From contig NZ_CP070228.1 of assembly GCF_016904675.1 (NCBI RefSeq), positions 682,001 to 746,000 on the forward strand: a stretch of 64,000 nt of DNA. Direction: 5' to 3'. This document shows positions 8,426 to 17,659 of the stretch, piece after piece. Each line of letters begins with the position of its first letter. Within the stretch, counting starts at the first letter, position 1. A model generated the notes under the pieces. The model ran no database searches. It saw only the letters and a program-made list of their open reading frames with translations, and had not been told where the DNA came from. Origin of the DNA: Arcanobacterium phocisimile (lineage in GTDB: Bacteria > Actinomycetota > Actinomycetes > Actinomycetales > Actinomycetaceae). The translations under genes were made by a program, and so were the position numbers.

Positions 8426-10789
8426 ATGGAGGGTCCAGACGTAAAATTTGCTGAAGCCGTTATTGATAACGGATCATTTGGCACTCGAACCATTCGTTTC
8501 GAAACAGGCCTATTGGCACGCCAGGCTGCAGGTTGTGCAGTCGCATACTTAGATGATGAAACCACCGTTCTTTCGGCAACCGCTGTTTCCAGCCAGCCAA
8601 AAGAACACTTCGATTTCTTCCCACTTACCGTGGATGTCGAAGAGCGCTCATACGCTGCCGGTCGCATCCCAGGATCGTTCTTCCGCCGCGAAGGCCGTCC
8701 AACCACCGACGCTATCTTGGCTGCTCGCCTGATCGACCGTCCATTACGCCCAGCCTTCGTTAAGGGCCTGCGTAACGAAGTCCAGGTTGTGGCAACCATC
8801 CTCACCATTCACCCAGATGATGCATACGACGTCGTAGCCATCAACGCTGCGTCGATGTCCACTCAGCTGTCCGGTTTGCCATTCTCTGGCCCCATCGGTG
8901 GCGTTCGTATCTCACTTATTGACGGCCAATGGGTAGCATTCCCACGCTGGTCAGAAATGCCACGCGCAACCTTCACCATGGTTGTTGCCGGCCGTATCGT
9001 AGGCGACGACGTCGCCATCATGATGGTTGAAGCAGAAGGTGGCGAAAACGCCATCGAGAACATCGCTAAGGGTGGCGTCAAGCCAACCGAAAGCGTTGTT
9101 GCTGAAGGCCTCGACGCCGCAAAGACCTTCATTCGCGTACTGTGTGAAGCACAGGCAGAGCTCGCCGCACAGGCAGCAAAGCCAACCGAAGAATACCCAC
9201 TCTTCCCATCCTATGAAGATGCAGAATACGAAGCAGTTGCAGGCAAGCTCGGCAACCGTTTCGAAGAGCTGTGGGGCATTGTTGATAAGCACGAACGCGA
9301 TGACGCTCTCAATGAGCTCACCGCCAAAATCGTCGAATCCCTCACCGAGGAATTCCCAGAGCGTGAACAAGCTCTGTCATTGGCAGTCAACGCACACTGG
9401 AAGAAGGCAATGCGTGAACGCGTATTGACCACCGGTGAGCGCATGGACGGCCGTACCCCGGTTGAAATCCGTACCATCACCGCAGAATCTGGTATTTTGC
9501 CACGAGTTCACGGTTCGGCACTCTTCCAGCGCGGCGAAACCCAGATCATGGGTGTCACCACGCTGAACATGCTCAAGATGGAACAGCAAATGGATAACCT
9601 TTCCCCGGTTACCTCCAAGCGCTATATCCATCACTATAACTTCCCACCATACTCAACCGGTGAAACCGGCCGCGTAGGCACACCAAAGCGCCGCGAAATC
9701 GGCCACGGTATGCTCGCAGAGCGCGCCCTCGTGCCAGTTTTGCCATCGCGTGATGAATTCCCATACGCTATCCGTCAAGTCTCCGAAGCACTCGGTTCAA
9801 ACGGTTCAACCTCGATGGGCTCAGTATGTGCATCAACTATTTCGTTGATGAACGCCGGTGTTCCACTGCGCGCAGCAGTTGCCGGTATCGCTATGGGTCT
9901 TGTCTCAGGCGAGATCGACGGCGAACAGCGTTACGTTGCCTTGACAGACATCCTCGGTGCCGAAGATGCTCTGGGCGATATGGACTTCAAGGTTGCTGGT
10001 ACTCGTGACTTTGTCACCGCGCTTCAGCTTGATACCAAGCTCGACGGTATCCCAGCAGAAGTATTGGGGGCGGCATTAAGCCAAGCACACGATGCTCGCC
10101 AAGCAATCCTCGACCTGATCGAAGAAGCAGTTCCAGAACCAGAAGAAATGGCTCAAACTGCTCCACGCATCATTTCCGTGAAGATCCCAGTTGACAAGAT
10201 CGGCGAAGTCATCGGACCTAAAGGCAAGATGATCAACCAGATCCAAGAAGATACTGGCGCAGACATCTCGATCGAAGAAGATGGAACTGTCTTCATTGGT
10301 GCAACCAATGGAACATCGGCTGAGGCAGCTCGCCAAACCATCAACCAGATCGCAAACCCAACCATGCCAGAAGTTGGCGAACGCTTCGTTGGAACCGTCG
10401 TTAAGACAACCACCTTCGGTGCATTCATCTCCTTGGCACCAGGCAAGGACGGCCTGCTTCACATCTCGCAGATCCGCCGCCTCGTTGGTGGCAAGCGCGT
10501 TGAGAACGTCGAAGATGTTCTCAACGTGGGCGACAAGGTCGAAGTCGAACTCGCTGAAATCGATCAGCGTGGAAAGCTTTCCTTGCACGCCGTTCTCACC
10601 GAAGAACAGCTCGAAGCTGAGAAGGCCGCCGAAGAAGAGTTCAAGGCAAAGCGTGCAGAGCGCGGCGAGAACTCCGACAACGGCGAACGCCGTGACCGTG
10701 GCGAACGCCGCGAGCGCCGTCCACGTCGTCGCACCCGCAAGGGTGAAGAGTCTGGCGAGAACAACGAAACCGCTCAATCAGCTGAGTGA
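8426..10789 (+). CDS. pnp: Polyribonucleotide nucleotidyltransferase (PNPase)
   Basis: A 787-residue phosphorolytic 3'-5' exoribonuclease and RNA polymerase. The domains in order are RNase PH 1 (about 10-150), an all-helical linker, RNase PH 2 (about 340-560, with [19 protein letters not shown] and [14 protein letters not shown]), a KH domain near 585-640 ([17 protein letters not shown]), and S1 near 655-725 ([26 protein letters not shown]). An acidic then Arg-rich tail ([19 protein letters not shown]) follows, as in other actinobacteria. It acts as a trimer in RNA decay. The gene has its own structured leader and a long hairpin terminator. Start ATG 8426 follows AAAGGAGATCCC. Confidence 0.98.
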   Translation: MEGPDVKFAEAVIDNGSFGTRTIRFETGLLARQAAGCAVAYLDDETTVLSATAVSSQPKEHFDFFPLTVDVEERSYAAGRIPGSFFRREGRPTTDAILAARLIDRPLRPAFVKGLRNEVQVVATILTIHPDDAYDVVAINAASMSTQLSGLPFSGPIGGVRISLIDGQWVAFPRWSEMPRATFTMVVAGRIVGDDVAIMMVEAEGGENAIENIAKGGVKPTESVVAEGLDAAKTFIRVLCEAQAELAAQAAKPTEEYPLFPSYEDAEYEAVAGKLGNRFEELWGIVDKHERDDALNELTAKIVESLTEEFPEREQALSLAVNAHWKKAMRERVLTTGERMDGRTPVEIRTITAESGILPRVHGSALFQRGETQIMGVTTLNMLKMEQQMDNLSPVTSKRYIHHYNFPPYSTGETGRVGTPKRREIGHGMLAERALVPVLPSRDEFPYAIRQVSEALGSNGSTSMGSVCASTISLMNAGVPLRAAVAGIAMGLVSGEIDGEQRYVALTDILGAEDALGDMDFKVAGTRDFVTALQLDTKLDGIPAEVLGAALSQAHDARQAILDLIEEAVPEPEEMAQTAPRIISVKIPVDKIGEVIGPKGKMINQIQEDTGADISIEEDGTVFIGATNGTSAEAARQTINQIANPTMPEVGERFVGTVVKTTTFGAFISLAPGKDGLLHISQIRRLVGGKRVENVEDVLNVGDKVEVELAEIDQRGKLSLHAVLTEEQLEAEKAAEEEFKAKRAERGENSDNGERRDRGERRERRPRRRTRKGEESGENNETAQSAE

Positions 10790-10841
10790 TCAGCACACGT
10801 TGAGTAAATAGACTCACGTTGAGTAGCGATACTCGATAAAT

Positions 10842-10889
10842 AAGTGGACGATAGCTAGTAACAGACATGTTGCTAGCTATCGTCCACTT
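10842..10889 (+). terminator. pnp intrinsic terminator, very long stem
   Basis: AAGTGGACGATAGCTAG at 10842-10858 pairs perfectly with 10873-10889 over 17 bp. Inside it, AACA and TGTT extend the stem, leaving a 4-base loop. Confidence 0.85.
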
Positions 10890-10906
10890 CCACTGAAAGG
10901 GAGAAC

Positions 10907-12094
10907 GTGAACCCTCGCGTGACCAACATAAAATATGTCATGCTTCAGGCCTGCTACTGGATGGTCTTTTGCGTATGTGTCGGCTTTATTTCTCTCTACC
11001 TGCAGGCCATGGGGTTAGCTGATGTGCAGATCGGCATCGCCACCGCGATCTTTTGCGGGGCAACCTTCCTCGCCCAACCCATGTTGGGTAACCTCAGCGA
11101 CCATGTGGAAGCCTTAACTTGGAAACGTATGGTGTTGGCGTTGACCGTCGCCTATTTCGTGGTGTGTGTAGTAATGATTGCGATCCCGAACCGGCTCGTC
11201 AACGTGTTCTTACTCGGGGCGCTCTATTTTGTTGGAAACCTTATCGCTCCGTTTATCAACACTGCGCACTATCACTATTCGACCCGGGGGATTTTTATCA
11301 ACTTCGGGGTGGCACGCGGAGCTGGATCGGCCGCATTCGCCATGATGGCTTTCGTGATCGGCAGTGTTGCGCAAAGCTCTGGTCCACGAATCATACCGGT
11401 TTTTGGTGCCGGCACATCCGCGCTCTTAATCGGCATGACGCTCCTCATGCCGTATTACACGATCGACCGCGACAACACCGAACATCACCAGGAACGTTCG
11501 CGGGTGAATACATTGAGTTTTTTGCGTAAATACCCGACGTTTTCTATGATGCTTTTCGCAGTACTCCTAATGTATTTTTCCCACAATCTCCTGAGCATTT
11601 ACCTCTTGCAGGTTGTCCAGTCTCTCGGTGGGGATAGTACCAACTTAGGCAGTGCGCTTGCGTTGCAGGCGGCAGTCGAAATCCCGGTGCTGTTCGGGTT
11701 TTCTGTGTTAATGCGCTATTTTGCGATGAAGAATCTGATGCTTGTGGCCAGTTTTGGCTATGTGGTTCGCGCGTTGATGTATCTTGCTACGAGCACTATC
11801 CCGATGCTTTACGTCACTCAGCTGACGCAGATGTGTAGCTTCGCGATTCTTGCGGCCGCCTCGGTCTACTACACTGGCATCTATATAGAAGAGGCAGACC
11901 AAAACACCGGTCAGGCATTTATGACGAGTATGATGCCAGCCTCAACAGTGTTGGCCTCCCTAGCTGGCGGCTCGATTCTAGAATACGCATCTATGACGAG
12001 CTTACTGGTGTTCAACCTGCTCGTGACGGTCTGTGCGGTTGGCATCGCGGTCATCTCGGTACGTATGCCACAACCCCATATTTCACCGGTCTGA
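10907..12094 (+). CDS. MFS transporter, LacY/MFS_1-like
   Basis: A 395-residue integral membrane protein starting at GTG 10907, with AAAGGGAGA upstream. About twelve hydrophobic helices are separated by a central polar loop near residue 195 (around ERSRVNTLSFLRKYP), giving the usual 6+6 layout. The features NLIAPFINTAHYHY and GIFINFGVARGAGSAAFA in the first half resemble the sugar- and nucleoside-proton symporters of the LacY/MFS_1-like group. The substrate cannot be read from the sequence. It stands alone between the pnp terminator and the M16 peptidase gene. Confidence 0.85.
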   Translation: MNPRVTNIKYVMLQACYWMVFCVCVGFISLYLQAMGLADVQIGIATAIFCGATFLAQPMLGNLSDHVEALTWKRMVLALTVAYFVVCVVMIAIPNRLVNVFLLGALYFVGNLIAPFINTAHYHYSTRGIFINFGVARGAGSAAFAMMAFVIGSVAQSSGPRIIPVFGAGTSALLIGMTLLMPYYTIDRDNTEHHQERSRVNTLSFLRKYPTFSMMLFAVLLMYFSHNLLSIYLLQVVQSLGGDSTNLGSALALQAAVEIPVLFGFSVLMRYFAMKNLMLVASFGYVVRALMYLATSTIPMLYVTQLTQMCSFAILAAASVYYTGIYIEEADQNTGQAFMTSMMPASTVLASLAGGSILEYASMTSLLVFNLLVTVCAVGIAVISVRMPQPHISPV

Positions 12095-12190
12095 CTTACA
12101 ACGTCGCTAATTGAAATAATGCAGTAGGATATGACAAGTGCCATCGGATGCTTTCAACTGATGGCTGTCTTGTCGCACGAGGAGGAATAC

Positions 12191-13513
12191 ATGACCTTCG
12201 AAACCATCAACCTGCCGATGGATACCTATCAGACGCTGACCTTCGTTGAGGACGGCATCGTTGGGCAACGCACGATTCTGCCTGGCGGTGTGCGGGTGTT
12301 GACTGAGAAAGTCCCCGGCCAGCGTTCAGTTTCTGCAGGTTTTTGGGTCAGTGCCGGTTCGCGTGACGAAAAGCCAGGCCATGAAGGTTCTACCCACTTC
12401 CTCGAACACATGTTGTTTAAGGGAACTGACACTCAGAGCGCGGCCGACATTTCGGCACTCGGCGATTTTTTAGGCGGCACTTTGAACGCGGCCACAGCCC
12501 GGCAATACACCTCGTATTATGGGCGTGTGTTTGCTGCAGATTTGCCGCAGCTTATGGAGCTTCTTATCGACATGCTCACCCGGTCAGTGCTCGACGAAGG
12601 GGAGATGGAGACCGAACGTGGCGTTATTCTCGAAGAGTTAGCTGCCTCGGAAGACGACGTCACCGACGTCGCCGAACATGCTTTGCTTCCGTTGGTGATG
12701 GGGGATCATCCGTTAGCCCGTCCGGTTGGCGGTACGCCAGAGACGGTTGCTGGGCTGAAGCATTCGCACATGCTTGAGCATTACACGGCGAACTATCAGC
12801 CGCACGAAATCATTTTCACTGCGGTGGGCGACGTCGATCATCAAGATTTTTGCGAGCTGGTTCAGGCTCTGCTGCTTGGCGGTGGCTGGAAGCTTGACGA
12901 CGGTGCGATGCCAGCTGGACGACGCCGAGTCTCGGATATTAGTTATTCGACGACCAGCCAACATGTGCGTTTGGAACGTCCAGGCCGGCAGACTGCGGTA
13001 GCGATGGGATGGCCCGGTTTGAAGATCGGGGACAAGCGGGAATACACCGCGATGGCTCTCGAGTTGATTCTCGGTGGTGGCCCGTCCTCGCGGCTATTCC
13101 AAGAGGTTCGCGAAAAGCGCGGCTTGGCGTATTCAACGTATGCGTGGCAGATGACTTCTGCAGAAGGCGGACTGTTCTTGCTCGAAGCGCAATGCCAGCC
13201 AGACCACGCTGAGGACGTTGCGGCGATTATGACTCAATGTTTAGAAGATATTGCCACTGGTGGGGTTAGCCAGCAAGAGATGCTGACGGCGTTTAACCAG
13301 CGACGTGCACAGCTCGTGTTTTCTGCCGAATCGAATGGTTTTAGGCGCTCTAGGCTGGGCCAGTCAGAAATTTTTCATGGAAATATTACTTCTATTGAGA
13401 GCTCACTGGAGAAGTCACGTCACGTGAGTGCTACAGATGTGCAACAGCTAGCGTCGGAGATTCTTCTACAGCCACACTCGCTAGTGATTGCTGGGCCAGA
13501 AAAGACCCACTGA
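12191..13513 (+). CDS. M16 family zinc metallopeptidase (pitrilysin/processing-peptidase type)
   Basis: A 440-residue protease. The start at ATG 12191 has GGAGG 6 bases upstream and is preferred over an in-frame ATG at 12131. The inverted zinc motif HxxEH is His69-Phe-Leu-Glu-His73, and the distal Glu lies in RGVILEELAASEDD (near residue 150). A second, inactive-type half from about 220 contains the GGGPSSRLFQEVREKRGLAYS segment typical of the family. Its size matches the single-chain bacterial M16B enzymes that act as dimers. In many bacteria the gene lies next to pnp, as it does here with one MFS gene between. The physiological substrate is unknown. Confidence 0.93.
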   Translation: MTFETINLPMDTYQTLTFVEDGIVGQRTILPGGVRVLTEKVPGQRSVSAGFWVSAGSRDEKPGHEGSTHFLEHMLFKGTDTQSAADISALGDFLGGTLNAATARQYTSYYGRVFAADLPQLMELLIDMLTRSVLDEGEMETERGVILEELAASEDDVTDVAEHALLPLVMGDHPLARPVGGTPETVAGLKHSHMLEHYTANYQPHEIIFTAVGDVDHQDFCELVQALLLGGGWKLDDGAMPAGRRRVSDISYSTTSQHVRLERPGRQTAVAMGWPGLKIGDKREYTAMALELILGGGPSSRLFQEVREKRGLAYSTYAWQMTSAEGGLFLLEAQCQPDHAEDVAAIMTQCLEDIATGGVSQQEMLTAFNQRRAQLVFSAESNGFRRSRLGQSEIFHGNITSIESSLEKSRHVSATDVQQLASEILLQPHSLVIAGPEKTH

Positions 13514-13550
13514 CGTCAACACTGACGCCAACAACGTGGTGGCCGCGGCG

Positions 13551-14132
13551 TTAGAGCAGTGCCCACCACAAGAATTCAGCGACTTCGCCGCCGTCGACGT
13601 TGGCCACGCGGCGCAATGGGCGAGCTCTAAACCCGGTTTGGGTGAGCAGATTGGTCATCTTGTCGTGGCCTGCAATAACCCAGATATGTATTTCGGTAGC
13701 GCCGGCGTCTTTTGCGATATCGGTCATCGCGGCAAGCATCCGTGCGTCGTGCTGCTGCGTAGCAAAACGTGAAGGCACATCAAACGCCTGGATCTCGAAA
13801 GCCACGCGCTTATGACCGGTTTCCTCGTCGAAACCATTCGGGTCATCGCCGTCGAGAATCACCGGATCTGCTGGTGCGAGTACTGCGAAACCTTCTACGG
13901 TTTCATTCGCATCTGCAACCAGAACGTGATAGCCGGGGATCGCTGGGCGCGATAACGTATCGGTCCACACTGAAGCCAACGAACCGACGTCGAGCATCAT
14001 GCGGGTAGACACGCCAGGGCTAGAACCCATGCCGGCACTGATCGCCTCCAACATCGCTTCAGACTGGATCTGCCCAATAGCTAACGCATCGGACACAATT
14101 GCGGGACGTACAGATAATTTATCGCTACTCAC
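13551..14132 (-). CDS. GNAT-like N-acetyltransferase
   Basis: A 193-residue protein on the opposite strand to its neighbours. The N-terminus, LSVRPAIVSDALAIGQIQ, is the usual GNAT first strand and helix. A central beta strand (YHVLVADANETVEGFAVL) and a C-terminal segment with a His-rich turn and TGFRARPLRRV fit the fold. The acetyl-CoA pyrophosphate loop (RxxGxG/A) is poorly conserved (ATQQHDARMLAAM), so activity or substrate may be unusual. It converges with the M16 gene and is divergent from RNase J; the 87-base gap to RNase J holds both promoters. Confidence 0.7.
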   Translation of the reverse strand: MSSDKLSVRPAIVSDALAIGQIQSEAMLEAISAGMGSSPGVSTRMMLDVGSLASVWTDTLSRPAIPGYHVLVADANETVEGFAVLAPADPVILDGDDPNGFDEETGHKRVAFEIQAFDVPSRFATQQHDARMLAAMTDIAKDAGATEIHIWVIAGHDKMTNLLTQTGFRARPLRRVANVDGGEVAEFLWWALL

Positions 14133-14219
14133 GCACCCATTCTTGCAATCTTGACAGGAGAAAGCGAATCGATCCCAATACCGTTCCTATTGTGTTCGTA
14201 AACGTGAGATACTGGAAGT

Positions 14220-15893
14220 GTGAATGAATTATTGCCTCCAAAACTCCAACCAGATACCGTACGCATAGTCCCGCTCGGCGGAATTGGCGAAATCGGCCGA
14301 AATATGACCGTCTTCGAACTCAACGGGCGGATCCTCATCGTCGACTGCGGCGTTCTTTTCCCAGAAGAATCTCAGCCCGGCGTGGATCTTATCCTTCCAG
14401 ACTTTGACTATATTCGAGACCGGATGGACGACGTCGAAGCCATCATTCTCACCCACGGTCACGAGGACCACATCGGTGCGGTTCCCTACCTTTTGCGGTT
14501 GCGAAATGATATCCCGATCATTGGCTCGGAACTGACTATTGCGCTCATTGAAGCCAAACTTGCCGAACATCGCATCAAGCCGTATGTGATGGTTGTTCAA
14601 GAAGGCGATGTCGAACAAATCGGTCCATTTGAATGTGAATTCGTCGCGGTCAACCATTCGATTCCGGATGCGCTTGCAGTAGCTATCCGCTCAGTAGCCG
14701 GCACGATTTTACACACCGGCGATTTTAAGATGGACCAGTTACCACTCGATGGTCGCATCACTGACCTGCGTACGTTTGCTCGTCTCGCTGATGAAGGAAT
14801 TGACCTGTTTATGGTTGATTCCACGAATGCTGAAGTGCCCGGATTCGTGCGATCTGAAGGCGAAATTGGGCCAGTACTAGAAAACGTTTTCGCACAAGCA
14901 GCCGGCCAAATCGTCGTTGCATCCTTCGCTTCGCACGTACACCGCGTCCAGCAAGTGCTGAATGCTGCCGCGAAATTTAACCGCAAGGTGTGTTTCGTGG
15001 GGCGTTCGATGGTGCGCAACATGGGGATCGCTGAAGAACTCGGATATCTCGATGTCCCCGATAACGTGCTCATTGATTTGAAGAACGCACATTCAGTTGC
15101 TCCAGAACAACTCGTCTATATGTCCACCGGTTCCCAGGGCGAACCGATGGCTGTCCTCTCTCGTATTGCTAGCGGTAGCCACAAGTCGATTACAGTCGGA
15201 CCGAATGACACCGTCATTTTCGCATCTTCGATGATCCCGGGCAACGAAAACTCGGTTTTCCGGCTGATTAACGGGTTAACGAAACTCGGTGCCCGCGTCG
15301 TCCACCAAGGAAACGCGAAAGTCCACGTTTCGGGCCACTCTGCGCAAGGAGAGTTGATGTACTGTTACAACATCGTCGAACCAGAGTTCGTCATGCCAGT
15401 ACACGGCGAACCACGCCACCTGGTAGCGAACGGTGCTATTGCAGTCAAGACCGGTGTTCCAGCTGCAAACGTTTTACTTACAGAGGACGGCTCGGTTGTT
15501 GACATGCACGACGGTAAATGTGCCATCGTTGGCGAAGTGCCATGCGGCCACGTCTACGTTGACGGATCTTCGGTTGGTGAAATCACCGAAGCTGAACTCA
15601 CCGATCGTTTGACGCTCGGCGAGGAAGGCTTCATCGCCGTCTTTGCTGTGGTTGATGGGCAGAAGCGTTCGATTATTGCTGGCCCACATATTCAAGCTCG
15701 TGGAATGGCAGAAGACGATTCAGTCTTTGACAATATCTTGCCCAAGGTCACTGAAGCCCTCGAAGAAGCAATCGCTTCCGAAGGCGCAACAACCTATCAC
15801 ATGCAGCAAGCTATGCGTCGCGTACTAGGCCGCTGGGCTGCCAAGTCGCTTCGCCGTTCACCGATGATCATTCCAACGGTGATCGAAGCCTGA
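14220..15893 (+). CDS. rnj: Ribonuclease J
   Basis: A 557-residue metallo-beta-lactamase/beta-CASP ribonuclease with endo- and 5'-3' exonuclease activity. The metal motif is His79-Gly-His81-Glu-Asp83-His84. The CASP part has VASFASHVHRVQQVLNAA and the GHSAQGEL segment, and the C-terminal third is the J-specific domain. The start is GTG 14220. No Shine-Dalgarno is visible, but GATACT at 14208-14213 is placed so that transcription would begin at the GTG, a leaderless message. With pnp it forms the main RNA-decay pair of this organism. A terminator follows at 15928. Confidence 0.96.
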   Translation: MNELLPPKLQPDTVRIVPLGGIGEIGRNMTVFELNGRILIVDCGVLFPEESQPGVDLILPDFDYIRDRMDDVEAIILTHGHEDHIGAVPYLLRLRNDIPIIGSELTIALIEAKLAEHRIKPYVMVVQEGDVEQIGPFECEFVAVNHSIPDALAVAIRSVAGTILHTGDFKMDQLPLDGRITDLRTFARLADEGIDLFMVDSTNAEVPGFVRSEGEIGPVLENVFAQAAGQIVVASFASHVHRVQQVLNAAAKFNRKVCFVGRSMVRNMGIAEELGYLDVPDNVLIDLKNAHSVAPEQLVYMSTGSQGEPMAVLSRIASGSHKSITVGPNDTVIFASSMIPGNENSVFRLINGLTKLGARVVHQGNAKVHVSGHSAQGELMYCYNIVEPEFVMPVHGEPRHLVANGAIAVKTGVPAANVLLTEDGSVVDMHDGKCAIVGEVPCGHVYVDGSSVGEITEAELTDRLTLGEEGFIAVFAVVDGQKRSIIAGPHIQARGMAEDDSVFDNILPKVTEALEEAIASEGATTYHMQQAMRRVLGRWAAKSLRRSPMIIPTVIEA

Positions 15894-15927
15894 GGGTAAG
15901 CTCGAAAGCTGTTAGGCTAATGGTTTT

Positions 15928-15963
15928 GAAGGTTGGGAACATTTACCGATGCTCCCAACCTTC
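15928..15963 (+). terminator. RNase J terminator
   Basis: GAAGGTTGGGA at 15928-15938 pairs with TCCCAACCTTC at 15953-15963 (11 bp, 14-base loop). Confidence 0.75.
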
Positions 15964-16026
15964 TTCGTATGAGTCGTGAGAAAAATGTGAACGACGCAAA
16001 AGTTTTTTATACTGAGATTAATACTA

Positions 16027-16242
16027 TTATAGGTATTTTTTCTTTAGCTTCTGAATGCCCGCTTGATTGATCCATTCCTCGGAAAAGCCGCAACTACAAC
16101 AGACATATCTATCGACTAAAACTGCGGAAAAATAAGTCAAACCTACTACTATATTGTTTCCTACGCCGTAGGCCCTTGCGCTTCCGGGGACCTTGCCAAG
16201 TTCATTACTGCCGCACTTTGGGCATTTATGAGGATTTTTCAT
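16027..16242 (-). CDS. Small zinc-ribbon protein
   Basis: A 71-residue protein with two metal knuckles: CPKC near residue 7 and CCSC near residue 48. They are separated by a loop and a hydrophobic strand (NNIVVGLTYFSAVLVDRYVC), and the C-terminus is basic. GAGGTGAC lies upstream of the ATG. This is the usual small zinc-ribbon fold; nucleic-acid or protein binding is possible, but no specific function can be given. It stands alone in an AT-rich stretch between RNase J and the iron importer operon, and its base composition is lower in G+C than its neighbours, which hints at acquired DNA. Confidence 0.75.
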   Translation of the reverse strand: MKNPHKCPKCGSNELGKVPGSARAYGVGNNIVVGLTYFSAVLVDRYVCCSCGFSEEWINQAGIQKLKKKYL

Positions 16243-16342
16243 GGAAAAGTCACCTCATCATATTCTAATTTATTTTACCATTTGTCATTATTGTGAAAAC
16301 CGTTGCTGGCCTATAGCCCAAGTAACCGGTACCGTGTGCATT

Positions 16343-16405
16343 CAGTTTGCATTTTCGGTATGAAACTGGTGATTTCTGCGGGTTTTTGGCTGGAAATGCA
16401 AACTG
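16343..16405. repeat. Perfect 12-bp inverted repeat with 39-bp spacer
   Basis: CAGTTTGCATTT at 16343-16354 and its exact complement at 16394-16405. It lies between the zinc-ribbon gene and the importer operon end, without an obvious gene-related role. Confidence 0.5.
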
Positions 16406-16427
16406 GATGTACAAGAGGCGCCATAGA

Positions 16428-16465
16428 GGTGGCCGGGTTCTGAAAAATCTCAGAACCCGGCCACC
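16428..16465 (-). terminator. Terminator of the ferric ABC importer operon
   Basis: GGTGGCCGGGTTCTGA at 16428-16443 pairs perfectly with 16450-16465 (16 bp, 6-base loop), 22 bases past the ATPase stop. Confidence 0.8.
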
Positions 16466-16487
16466 AGTGGAGAGGTAATTCTAAGCA

Positions 16488-17612
16488 TCAAGCTGCTGGC
16501 AACGCCCACGCTTTACGCGGATCGAAGGAGATTCTCGCCCAATCACCTTCGGCAGCGATCTTGTCGATATTCGGATCGGATTCAATCACAACGATCGTGC
16601 CGGATTCGCTTTCTACCTCGTATTCAACATGGTCACCGAAGAACACGCTAGATAATACGCGAACCGTGCGGCCAACGATTGCGCGTGGATCGCTATCGGC
16701 AAGTCCTACGAGGCGCATCGATTCTGGGCGGACGAGGACAACTGTTTCATCGCTACCGGCTACTGAACTATGCGCCGGAACTGCTAACTCCGCTTGCAAC
16801 ACATTCACCCGCACTTGACCACTGCCTCGCTCCAGAACGTCACAAGGCAAGAAGTTTGCTCGTCCAATGAAATCAGCAACAAACACGGTAGCAGGGTGGC
16901 GGTAGATTTCTTCGGGAGATGCCACCTGCTCGATTCGGCCGTTGTTCATCACTAACACCCGATCTGACAAGGTCATAGCTTCAGACTGATCGTGGGTCAC
17001 ATACAGCGAGGTGATCCCCAGCCGGCGTTGCATCTGCCGTAATTCCATACGCATGCGTTCACGGAGCTTGGCATCCAGGTTAGAGAGCGGTTCATCGAAT
17101 AACAATACTTTCGGTTGCATGACGATTGCTCGGGCTAACGCCACGCGCTGTTGTTGGCCACCAGAAAGCTGAGAAGGAGCGCGGTCTTGCAAACCCGTCA
17201 AACTCATCGATGCCAACACTGCATCCACAGCAGAGTCCATCTCAGCGCGCTTCATTTTCTTGATCTTTAAGCCATATTCGATATTCTCGCGGACTGTCAG
17301 ATGAGGGAAGAGCGCATAAGATTGGAACACCATAGTCATCGGCCGCTTTTCCGGTGTCACTGCCACGATGTCCTTGCCATCGAGTTCGATAACGCCAGAG
17401 GATGGTGTTTCGAAACCGGCAACCATGCGTAGTGTTGTTGTCTTTCCACAGCCAGAAGGCCCAAGTAGAGTTAAAAACTCGCCCGGCTCAATCTCAATAT
17501 TCACATCATCGACAGCGCGGAAAACGCCATGATCGGTAGGGAATTCTTTGATAATATCTCGTAGAACCACGCGTCCTTGCGGGCCTGTTGGGGAAGTTGT
17601 TGTCTTATTCAT
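16488..17612 (-). CDS. ABC importer ATP-binding protein, ferric iron/spermidine-putrescine type
   Basis: A 374-residue CUT1/FbpC-PotA-like ATPase. Walker A GPSGCGKTT lies near residue 53, the Q-loop in MTMVFQSYALFPH, the signature in LSGGQQQRVALARA, and Walker B in LLFDEPLSNLDAKLRERM. The C-terminal about 110 residues form the TOBE regulatory domain. It is the last gene of a leftward operon, after a double-length permease and a binding lipoprotein. The fused permease points to the AfuABC/FbpABC ferric group, although related transporters carry 2-aminoethylphosphonate or phosphate esters. It supplies energy for uptake at the membrane's inner face. Confidence 0.92.
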   Translation of the reverse strand: MNKTTTSPTGPQGRVVLRDIIKEFPTDHGVFRAVDDVNIEIEPGEFLTLLGPSGCGKTTTLRMVAGFETPSSGVIELDGKDIVAVTPEKRPMTMVFQSYALFPHLTVRENIEYGLKIKKMKRAEMDSAVDAVLASMSLTGLQDRAPSQLSGGQQQRVALARAIVMQPKVLLFDEPLSNLDAKLRERMRMELRQMQRRLGITSLYVTHDQSEAMTLSDRVLVMNNGRIEQVASPEEIYRHPATVFVADFIGRANFLPCDVLERGSGQVRVNVLQAELAVPAHSSVAGSDETVVLVRPESMRLVGLADSDPRAIVGRTVRVLSSVFFGDHVEYEVESESGTIVVIESDPNIDKIAAEGDWARISFDPRKAWALPAA

Positions 17613-17659
17613 GAGAGGTTTCTTTCCTAGGTTCGTGCACGTTCAGTATGAATTGACTA

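Noticed and set aside
10076-10777. Long open frame on the minus strand inside pnp (233 codons)
   Set aside because: It lies antisense to the clearly coding S1/KH end of pnp, has a Phe/Leu/Cys-rich composition typical of a mirror frame, and lacks a ribosome site.
12131-12190. Upstream ATG for the M16 peptidase
   Set aside because: GGAGG sits directly before ATG 12191, and the added 20 residues have no family counterpart.
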